In this document: positions 35,301-43,500 of the stretch, one piece after another
Position numbering within the stretch: the stretch's first letter is position 1
How the letters are laid out: every line of letters starts with the position of its first letter
Origin: Phoenix dactylifera
Lineage: Eukaryota; Streptophyta; Magnoliopsida; Arecales; Arecaceae
Assembly: GCF_009389715.1 (NCBI RefSeq)
Contig: NC_052395.1
Span: forward strand, 26,421,670-26,485,669
Reading direction: 5' to 3'
Length of the DNA: 64,000 bases
Program-made: the position numbers and the translations under genes
Notes under the pieces: model-generated
The model's input: only the letters and a program-made list of their open reading frames with translations
The model's database searches: none
Told to the model about the DNA's origin: nothing

Positions 35301-38002
35301 TCATTATCATATGCCCATGCCACAAATTGGCATTAGACGTAAACAGACATACCTCTTGAGGATGCTTTTAAGGATGATTTATGCTTTCTTTTGTTTTCCC
35401 TCCTATCTTCTTTACTGTAGATGTTCTCTTAATTATATTTATAGCTGTTTTCTTGTACGATAAGGCATAAGCTTCCTTTTTTCTGGTATCCAATTAAATA
35501 GTCGTTGCATAAATTTTCTTACTTCTTAGTTTTATATTTGGTATACAAATTAATTTATTGTCCCTTTTTCATAATTCCCTCACATAGCACAGAGCATATG
35601 CTAGTTCTTTTGGATAATTAGGACTTTAGCCCTGGTAAAAGTTACCTATGACTTTTGCAGAAAATATACTTAATTGTTTATAGTGATATAAGCAGACACA
35701 ATATGATGCCAGAAGTCACTTTGACAATATTTTGTGGTTCCCAAAGTTTTATAACCTATCACTAGTAAAAATCCAATAAAGTAGTACAAGTTACCTATGA
35801 CTTTTGCAAAAAAAATACAGTTAATTACTTATAGTGATATAAAAAGTCGCAACATGATGTCAGAAGTCACTTTTACAATAAAATTATAGAACCTGTCACT
35901 AGTAAAAGTCCAATAAAGTAGATTCTAGATAAACAATGGAAGGCAGCGAATTTTAATGACCCTCTTTTGGATGGTTGGTTTGAATAGCTTATGCTCCAAC
36001 AATTCTTATATACAAAACCATGCCTCTCTCCCAATTAGTAAGACAAATGCTCTAGCTCTTGAATGCTTACAGCTTTTGCGTTAGTTTAATATAAATCTTT
36101 TTTTCATGATATCCAAATTCCTTATTCATCTGCTTTTGCATTTTCCATACTAGTTCAACTCTATCAAAGTATTCAGCAGGCCTGTCTGCTATTGCTCACC
36201 TCAAAGGAAAGTAAAACTCTCTTGTATCGTCGCTAACAGCTATGGTGTATACTTCTTTCCTCCAAAGAGGTGTTCCATCATTTTTTTCAGCTTCTAACTC
36301 ACAGCAACAAATTTCTTCATGGAATTGTTGGTAGTAGCATTTTCGGTCTCTAAACTTCCTTATCTTTCCTAATATTCTTTTTTAAGAATACAGTGGCTAT
36401 TCACCACCACTCAGGTTTGAACCTGAGACATCTCACTTAGAAAGGAAGGTGCCAACCAGCTGAGCTAACAGCTTTAGGTTCCTAAAATAATCTTCTTTTC
36501 AAATGAAAAGGTCACTGGACTCCTACACAATATCTTCTTATTCTTAAACACTCACTCAAACTTCAAAATTTGTTGACCTTTAAAGACCAGTCTTCAAGTT
36601 AAGGTCTTGTTAACTTGCAGAGTGGCTACAACCTTTCTTTCAAATGGGAGTTACAATTCACGTTACCTCCACTTTCATGAAAATTCCAAATGGAGGCTTA
36701 AGAAGTTGAGATAAATCAGAAAAGTAAAGTAGCTGTTTAAGATAACTATCGCCAGCCCATTTACACCCATGCCCAACATTCAAACACAGCATGCACGAAT
36801 CCAGACATTCACCTACAAAGTTAGACATATATTCAATTGTACCCATAATCCTTTTTACAAAAGATCCCAAAAATCTAAATATGCCAAACATGAGGGTGGC
36901 ATTCATTGAACAGCATGGCAGTGTCCAACTTCAGTTAACTCTATGTCACAGTAACCAAACCCTTATCGTAATCATAGTTTGAAATATTGAGGCAAAGAAA
37001 TCAAATGGCCTTTTTGATGAAGTTTAATAGCACTCTTTTCATAAAGTATCTTGCTTGAATAACTATCACACAACTTCCAAGCAGGGCAATGCCACCTATA
37101 ACAAGCATCCAATTCTGAATCTTAAAGACATGAAGAATACCATCACAGGCAGAATTGATGGAAAGAACTGACGCTCCCCGGTATCACCCAAACCACCATT
37201 CAAAAGCAGGGTCAAGAAATGAAAAGAGATCGAGAAATTCATAATGAAAAGAGCGACAAGAGAAAGCTGCGATACACAAGAAAAAAGTGGCAAGAATGAT
37301 TGTCAGGAAGTTGGTTCCGCCACTACTTCATTTGCCAACCCCGAATAGTTAGGAGACTTGGGATAAGGATAGATGGTTATGGTTGTGGTATGTTGATTCC
37401 ATAATTGGCTAATTTCTCCGAGACCAAGTGCAGAGGAACCCACGACCAAATAATAGCAAAATTTCAAAGATTGTTCGGTCACACGATAGTATTAATCTAT
37501 TAAAAGAACACACAACTGAGGAATATAGGTATTATTGAGACACACAACTAGTTCATTATCAAATGTGACAATATAAGCAAAGAAAAAAAGAATCATAATT
37601 TAGTTCTAGCAACGGCATATGAGAACTCTTGTAAAAGAAAAAAAAATAACGAAATACTTTTTTCGATCGAAAAAAGATTTAAACAGACCTCTTGTTGGGG
37701 TTTATCAGAAGCATCAGATGCAACCGTTTCTTGGTCCGTGGATCTCCTCGGACCCTTCTGGGACTGCCCATTGCTTTCTGCACCAAATTAAACCAAAAAA
37801 AACAAGAATTTGTACAAGAAAGCCGATCAAGATTGCCAACAATCAGGTATGGAAGAAAGAGATCAGTCTCACCTCGATCGCTCTTCAAATCGGCTTTGAT
37901 GTCGGTGAGAACCTTCTCGGCTTTAGCCGCGGCGGAGTGGAAGGCCGTCTTGGCCCTGGAGACGAGGGAGAGATGGGAAAGAGAGGCGGAAGAGGAGTCC
38001 AT
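19640..38002 (-). CDS. RAB3GAP-like catalytic subunit (Rab GTPase-activating protein), 13 exons
   Basis: Exons on the minus strand: 38002-37873, 37777-37689, 32768-32665, 25842-25670, 25602-25373, 25221-24877, 24763-24699, 21871-21823, 21735-21582, 21258-21174, 21090-21021, 20227-20087, 19960-19640. Lengths sum to 1956 bases, phases agree at every junction, and the product is 651 aa. The Rab3GAP catalytic region is clear: ESFVVQLSQIIGGF, DPDLNSCLLHQKLQVINCCI, ETDEPVYSPVTQ, a GSVGAGCSKLLSDMQAFK block, AANPGCILEDFIRWYSPPDW, and NLWRELWETAKALPA. The N-terminus (AFHSAAAKAEKVLTDIKADL) is plant-like, and the protein is shorter than the animal form, which has a long extra N-terminal part. Family role: animal RAB3GAP1 works with RAB3GAP2 as a Rab regulator (GAP for Rab3, exchange factor for Rab18); the plant role is inferred. 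All introns have GT-AG borders except 21822-21736 (GC-AG). Introns 2 (4.9 kb), 3 (6.8 kb) and 7 (2.8 kb) are enlarged by mobile DNA. Exon 2 and its GTCTGT donor are the least certain. Confidence 0.9.
21736..21822 (-). other. GC-AG intron of the RAB3GAP-like gene
   Basis: On the minus strand the exon ends TTTCAAG and the intron begins GCAAGTCC, with the acceptor CAG before GCTGCAAATCC. The protein reads AFK|AANPG, a conserved stretch, so the boundary is well fixed. AG|GCAAGT is the standard context of rare GC donors. Confidence 0.85.
22650..23520. mobile_element. Large GC-rich imperfect inverted repeat in RAB3GAP intron 7, MITE-like
   Basis: Left half (22760-22945) is purine-rich and right half (23180-23370) pyrimidine-rich, roughly complementary. 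The inner arms at 22955-23000 (GTTTCGTTCGAAATAGGGGC...) and 23123-23168 (...CCCCTATTTCGAACGAAAC) are almost perfectly inverted. The edges carry similar direct words (AAATACACTCGG at 22653, AAATGCACTCGG at 23502) that could be an old target duplication. There is no transposase. Frames in this block are low-complexity artefacts. Confidence 0.6.
23008..23125. repeat. Two perfect 33-bp hairpins in an 85-bp tandem duplication
   Basis: GTGAAAGTCGGCAA, a TGTGT loop, then TTGCCGACTTTCAC occurs at 23008-23040 and again at 23093-23125. It is followed each time by a near-identical segment with 'ctccaaaaataaaa' and 'ggcccctccagcccct'. This forms the centre of the larger inverted repeat. Confidence 0.9.
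25843..27017. other. RAB3GAP intron 3, part left of the retrotransposon
   Basis: AT-rich intronic sequence. No exon is needed here, since the exons on either side join in frame. Confidence 0.6.
27018..27022. repeat. Target-site duplication CACAG, left copy
   Basis: CACAG precedes the LTR and recurs at 31932-31936. Confidence 0.85.
27023..27764 (-). repeat. 3' LTR of the intronic element
   Basis: 742 bp. At 27629-27764 (the U3 end) it holds 42-bp repeats with the palindrome GAGTCGACTC. Confidence 0.9.
27765..28690 (-). pseudogene. End of RT fused by deletion to integrase C-terminus and chromodomain
   Basis: The frame starts with the segment after the RT active site (VKAILDWPMPRSLTDVRSF, FYRKFI) and then jumps directly to late integrase sequence (AEFTYNSSASRSTKKSPFEV, KLKQRKFGSCQILKKLGPNA). 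A chromodomain-like tail follows (YLVHWQGKPHSEDAWISSEE). The junction near PMMDVPKKWEF removes RNase H, the zinc-binding domain and most of the DDE core. A one-base frameshift near 28670 separates it from the RT frame. Not functional. Confidence 0.85.
28675..30060 (-). pseudogene. Protease and reverse transcriptase part of the intronic element
   Basis: 461 codons are open. An aspartic protease signature (CILMIDSGSCENMVS, about residues 65-80, and LLLGRPW near 140) precedes RT with RMCVDSRAINKIT, IDLRSGYHQIR, VPFGLSNAPSTFMRLM and the active site VVYFDDILVYS. The frame breaks after the thumb at a frameshift. The aspartates are intact, but the element lacks RNase H and integrase core, so it is dead. 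Confidence 0.88.
30090..31018 (-). pseudogene. Broken gag of the intronic element
   Basis: Three frames carry consecutive gag pieces: an N-terminal coiled segment from ATG 31018 (MQAELAALRELNQALTD), the core (LKGHALIWWQQYQRSRD, WAEMKLKLDEKF) at 30653-30480, and the C-terminal helical part (QSVGDYIEQFYELMSRV) at 30474-30181. The zinc knuckle near 30080-30130 reads YFWWGESGHRSYECP, so its first two cysteines are lost. Confidence 0.8.
31149..31160 (-). promoter_or_regulatory. Primer-binding site (initiator tRNA-Met type)
   Basis: TGGTATCAGAGC on the minus strand lies 3 bases from the 5' LTR end. Confidence 0.88.
31164..31931 (-). repeat. 5' LTR of the intronic element
   Basis: 768 bp. It is longer than the other LTR mainly by a 24-bp insertion/duplication near 31240-31265 within 'ggatgccactcaa' repeats. 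U3 repeats with GAGTCGACTC lie at 31798-31920. Confidence 0.9.
31932..31936. repeat. Target-site duplication CACAG, right copy
   Basis: It matches 27018-27022. Confidence 0.85.
32395..32460. repeat. ATGC/ATAC tetranucleotide microsatellite
   Basis: Alternating CATGCATG and CATACATA units in RAB3GAP intron 2/3 territory, before exon 3. Confidence 0.9.
33726..34238. mobile_element. hAT-type MITE, 513 bp, in RAB3GAP intron 2
   Basis: The left end TAGGGGTAAAAGTGGATCGG and the inverted right end TAGGGCTAAAATCGGATCAG are similar. Flanking 8-mers ATAGCAAG (33718-33725) and ATAACAGG (34239-34246) match at 6 of 8. The interior is AT-rich with repeated 'atatggatatgg' and 'catatccg' words, without coding capacity. 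Confidence 0.72.
36401..36470 (-). repeat. tRNA-like SINE head with A and B boxes in RAB3GAP intron 2
   Basis: On the minus strand the sequence reads GTTAGCTCAGCTGGTTGG (A-box region, 36452-36470) and, about 35 bp further, GGTTCAAACC (B box, 36414-36423). This is the internal pol III promoter layout of a tRNA or tRNA-derived SINE. It cannot fold as a full tRNA by eye (no acceptor stem), and an A-rich/T-rich run follows to the left. Confidence 0.6.
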
Positions 38003-38159
38003 CCGATCCGGAACGAGGATTTTGCGATCGGATCAGATGGACTCATGAGACCAAGAAAGGAAGAAGACGATCGCCATTGGGAAGGAAAATTTAAGAGCGA
38101 GAGGGAGGGTCGGAGAAGGCATTTGGAAAATATATTTATTTCTTTGACTTAATATAAAC

Positions 38160-39160
38160 AAATAGTTACAGGGATTGGAAGCATCGATGCGAAAGCATAC
38201 ATGCCGTTATGGACGGATTGATGGAACATCCTAAATAAATTATTCTATTTTATAAGGGTTCGAGGGCTATAAGTAAGCATGCAAATTTGAAGTCTGAACC
38301 AGTCCCGTCATGAGGTGTGCCGAGGCTAGTTCAAATATGGTGTTACGAAAATTTTGTACGCGTTACGTTAGGGTGCTATATGTAAGAATGCAAATGTAAA
38401 GTTTGAACTAGTCCCGTCAAGAGGTATGCCGAAACTAGTGCAAATGCAGACGTCGGGTTGCATCTTTAGCGCCAAAGTAGGATTAACCTATGCCAATGTT
38501 AAGTCTGAACCAATCCCGTCACGAGACTAGTTCAAATATGGTGGAACGAAAATTTTGTACACGCTTTTTATGTTAGGGTGCTAGATGTAAGAATGCAAAT
38601 ATAAAGTTTGAACTAGTCCCGCCAAGAGGTACACTGAAACTAGTGCAAATGTAGAGGTCGGGTTGCATCTTAGCCCTAAAGTAGGATTAATCTTCCTTCA
38701 CATGAATCTACCATCGGATCATCCACCGTACAAATTTCGAAGTGTTTCTTTTTCCACGCAAAAGATACAACCCAAGTCCGGCCTGGCACTCAAAGTGCTG
38801 GAACTGGAACTGGACCGGGCGGCTCGGCAATTGCATATAACCCCTAAGACAATGTTTAGCATTAGATCTATATTTTTCTGCTAGGGTCTTGTATGTAAGA
38901 ATACCGAATAAGGTTTGAGCTGGTCCTGCCATTTGGGGTGCTGGGACTCCATCAAACATGATACCCTTAACGAACGCCAATAATAAGTACATGTTCTTTA
39001 TGTCAGGGTCTTGCGTGTAAAAATTCCAAAATAAAGTTTGAACTGCTCCTGGCAATTTGAATGCCAGGACTAGAAGCAATCTTACATATTAACCCCTAAT
39101 GAATGTTAGCATCAGAGATAAGATCTTTATGTTAAGATGCATTATTTCTGAAAATGCAAA
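38160..39160. repeat. Degenerate repeats 'aaagtttgaactagtcccg'
   Basis: Two about 210-bp units (38275-38480, 38485-38700) share 'aaatttgaagtctgaaccagtcccgtca', 'gaaaattttgtac', 'ttagggtgctag' and 'gtcgggttgcatctt' segments. More diverged relatives follow at about 38885-39070 ('agggtcttg.gtgtaa', 'aaagtttgaactg'). The repeat lies just upstream of the RAB3GAP start codon. Its type is unknown. Confidence 0.6.
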
Positions 39161-40571
39161 GCTAAACTTCAAGTATCTCTAGCAATTGGAATGCGAGAAA
39201 CAAAAGTTTGATAGAAGCTAATTAACAACCTTATGTCCAAGTATGTCTGCACTGGAATCTTTGCTGATCGAAGAGCATCCCATGCATAGCATCTTTCTTT
39301 AATAAGGACTTGCATTACTTCAAATTTTGCATTATTCAAGAGAGAGAAGCAAGAGAAATGGATCTTTCGATATGGACGAGTGAATTTTATTAACCAGATT
39401 ATTATCCCAGTCATGTATACTTTTCTTTCACAAGCATCACTCATGGTGTGAATGAGGCAACGCCCTTGTATTCCTTTCTATAATACAAAAGAAATACATA
39501 CAAAAGTAAACATTTGTCGAAATGAAATGAAAAATGCTTATTGTAACAATAAGACAAGCATTGCAGATGTTTGTATTTAGATAATATTGGACAAACATAA
39601 CCACAAGGGCAATTTATCTCCTGGATGTCGACGTATAAATGTTTATGAAGCCAAAATGTTGTCTCATACTCCTGTCTATATATGTTTGGCATCAAGCCAT
39701 CTATACTTCTGAGAACAGTTCCACATCAAGCATTGAATCTTTCATAAAATATAGTTATCCACTCTGTGCATAACTATATTTACACGCCCACTTTGTGCGG
39801 TAAAAAATTCAGCACTGCAACTAAACCAACCGTTCAGCCAGTAAGCAAACTACGTTTCCAATTGGATAGCAGATGTAACATACCACCTATGAGGAGATAT
39901 TATACAAACCTTGCTGTAAAAGCAAATCAACCAAATTATCATATCTAGGACCCATGATGATATTGGAAAAATAGCAGTCAAATAATTGCCAGTTCTTATA
40001 AGATTTTTCCCCATTGGCTGATAAGTAAAAATCTTTGAATTGGAAAAAAAGCTGAATGACATATAACTTTCTATAGTCCCTGGAAGTGAAAAGCCTGCAG
40101 TCTCTATGCAATGACTTGTTTTTCCATATAAATGAGTTGATCAAATTTAACAAAAAGTGCAGATTGCCCCCCCTTTTTTTCTTCAAAATTGAACTGTGAT
40201 AACTCTGCAAATTAAGCTGCTGATTATAAAATATGCATGCTACTTTCTATTTTCTGGAATGATTATGAAATCATGTACTAGCAGTAAACTCAGATGAAGC
40301 TAGCTGAGCCTAGTAGATCTTGCTAAAAATACACTGCAAGGAAACAACATATGGAGTAATACACATACAGAACCTGATTTTACCGCAAACAATGGTTACC
40401 ATTGCAGCAGCTAAGGAAACAGCAAATAGATATAAGAATTGCTTTGAATAAAAATAGCTGGCTCAAGCGGAGTTCCAAGCTGAGTTCCTAGCAATATCGC
40501 CCAAACTAGCCATCTGATCTCAAGTGAACAATCTGTCACCCCCTCGTGACAATATCTTGACATGCACTTGA
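39161..40571. other. Spacer between RAB3GAP promoter side and the SKS gene end
   Basis: No gene is recognised. It probably contains the SKS 3' untranslated region next to 40571. Confidence 0.45.
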
Positions 40572-43500
40572 TCAGAGCGGTCTTGTTCGACGACCTGCAG
40601 CCCGGCCACAAAGAAGTGCATTCCTAGGAATTGGGTATTCGTCCCTCCACGAATTTGCTGGAGAGTACACGCGGAGATAGAATTGCTGCCCCAAGTATTG
40701 TCGAGCCCAGTTTTCAGACCTTACATTCCACATACCTACATTATCCAAAGGCATATAGACAGCAGTCCATCCTTTGGGGTAAACCTGAAATGAGTTTAAT
40801 ATCGCCAATGTATCAGATAATCCAAAGGTAAAAGATGGAACAAACTCATTGTGCTTATACTTCCCAAGCTAAATAAGTCAGCTGAATCTACATATTTCCA
40901 GTTATTGTTGGTTTAGAGGAGCTGCACCATGGTTTTGGACAATCCAAAAGTCCAAGAGATCATCATGCAATTTCCACATTAAATACAGAAAATTCAGTGG
41001 GGCACAGAATTTTGACAGCTTGCCTAGACATTACGGCAGAATCTACTAAACAGGGTTATCATAGGATACTCTCAAATCATTTTCTTTTATTTAGAGTTTT
41101 CCAGTCATAGACATTTCGTACTAGCAGGCTCATAGAAAAGATGCATTGCTTAGAGGCTGAAATAGTTGACAATGAGTTTGTTTCCTCAAAGTGATGTGAT
41201 GTAATGTGGTAGTTGTGCTTGAAGTAGAGCCCGCTGGCTAAAAGAATTTTTGAAAAGAAAAATTATGAAAAGGTAACTGGCATTAAATAACTCACAAGCA
41301 GCTATGTCAGAAAATGAGAAGTTATCTTTTTGCCATTACTAAACCTTAAAGCTCTGAGATCATGATTCACCAATCTGTCAAAGAGCGAGGAAAAAATGAA
41401 TGTTTGAATTCTCAATAATTACCTGAAGCGTGCAACGATTAACAGTGTCTCTCAAATTATAAGACTTCCTGCTAGCTGCTGTCCATTGCCCTCCATCCAT
41501 TCTGCAGATTTCCAAATAATTCTCGATTACGATAGGTAATTAAGAATGAAAACATAAATTCTTGGCGAAAATGCTTTAGGTTCTTCATTACTACCCGACA
41601 ACCCAGAAGGAATATCCATCGATATGCCATGATTGAACGGTGTCTTCGTAGTTTTCAAAGATAATCTCAACATATTCTCGAAAATTAGCTGCCATGACAG
41701 AGGTCTGGAGATAACCACCTCCAAATGTTGGGTTATAAGGAATGCTTCCAAGTGAAAATACACCAGAAATCTTGTAGAAGTCTGCAAGTTTCAGGGGAGT
41801 ATCAGCTGGAATAAAGGAGACACTGTTGACAGCATATCTCTGCTTGCCATTGATGATAGGTGCAGAGTTTGCAAGCCTAATGGTTCGGGTAGTGTTGACA
41901 AGCCCATAGTGATAGGAACCTTGCGGGTTAGGCCTTGGCCCACTAGCTGTGAGATTCCATCTGGTTTTTAGATAAGAAAAGATCAGCGATCCACGTTAAT
42001 TTGAAAATCTACAGAGTGGAATAAGAAATTTAGTAAATCAATAAAATTAGAGCAAACCACATCAAAAGATCTATCCATATTGTCAAACATATTAGCTTTA
42101 GCTTCCATATATACGTGCTAAATATAACGTTGATAGTCTAGAAAAGATTTTGCATGGTTACGATCGTGCAAATTCAACAGTCTATGTAAAGTAAATTTAA
42201 GGTGAGATATGGAAAACCAAATTGCATGTATTCTAAGGTGAAGTAGGAGCAAAGCTCCTAAATCAGATTATACCTAATTATATTAAGAAAAAGCTTAATG
42301 ATAGAGATTAGTGACCATAAGATGGGGATAAATTGTATAACCAAGGATTAGGATCACATTTAGATACAAACCACTACACTGATACAGCACAAGAAGCAAC
42401 TTTTTATTTACAAAAAGGACATTGGCATAATTAAAGAGCTTATTTGAATTGCTTGAGACTATATTCATGAACTATCTTCAGAGAAGCTTAAATGGCTCAA
42501 GTGCACAAGGATAAACAGATGCACATTAAGGGGCGAACAAGATGACAGAAAAATGAGGAGATAAATACATGATCATTAAATATTTTGAAGTGAAATATAA
42601 TACCGAATAGATCTGGCCTGGTTGAGGGACCAATTAATCTGGGTGGTAGGCCCTCCAGGAAGTGGACCCACAGGTTTTCCGAAAGAATTACTGTAATGGA
42701 GGATGGCAGTGGTGGTGAGCACAGTGCGGGTAAATCGGGTGGAAACCACAATGTAGTAGTCCCGTGGTGGCTGATCAGCTGTGACGAGGACCGAGTAAGA
42801 CTGGCCCAGATGGACATCCAATGAAGAATAGGTATTTTGGAGGGTGTGAGACCCTTCAACCTCAACCAGCTTCATTGTGTGCCCTTGAAATCTTATGTTT
42901 AGAGATGTTGCCAACCCCACATTGGATATCCGAAACCGGTATGTTTTACCTGTAAGAATCAAAATATAACTCGTCTAATGTATATCATAGTGTACTGAGA
43001 TAAAAACACAGAAAATGGAAGAACAGAGAGACAGTATCCGCTGTCTATAGATAAAAGAAGATGAGGAATACCTCGTTCAACTGTAAAATAGTTCCCATTC
43101 CATCCACGGCCGTTGATTAGAACACCGTCAGGGAAAAGAAGATTCCTGCCACTGTCTAATACGTACTTCAGGACCTACAAATGGAAAAAAAAAATAAAAA
43201 ATAAAAACTTATGATATCAAATAATGATAAATCTAGGCAACTAAAGTACAAAACTAAAGACTCGCTAGCTCATGCTAGACTGAAGAAATCAAAGTAGTAT
43301 AAGTGAGGATGAAGATCCAGTACTTGATAGAAACACAGAACAATGCTTATGTGCAAAAGTAGAAAAAAATGAGGGGCTTTAGTGCTTTTCGTTTTTTTCA
43401 ATATTGCTCGATCTCGACAGTCAACGGGAGAAATTATTGCAGTTAGGGTGGCTTACAGTGTGGTTGGCCTTGTACCAGTCGCCAATCAACAAAGTATAAT

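Noticed and set aside
36667..36812. Possible extra minus-strand exon (starts after TTTGTAG, ends GAG|GTAACG, 48 codons)
   Set aside because: RAB3GAP exons 2 and 3 join in phase without it. Its phase (needs one base before it) does not fit, and the translation has no recognisable similarity.
37096..37293. Hydrophobic minus-strand frame in RAB3GAP intron 2
   Set aside because: No acceptor/donor pair compatible with the neighbouring phases and no known similarity.
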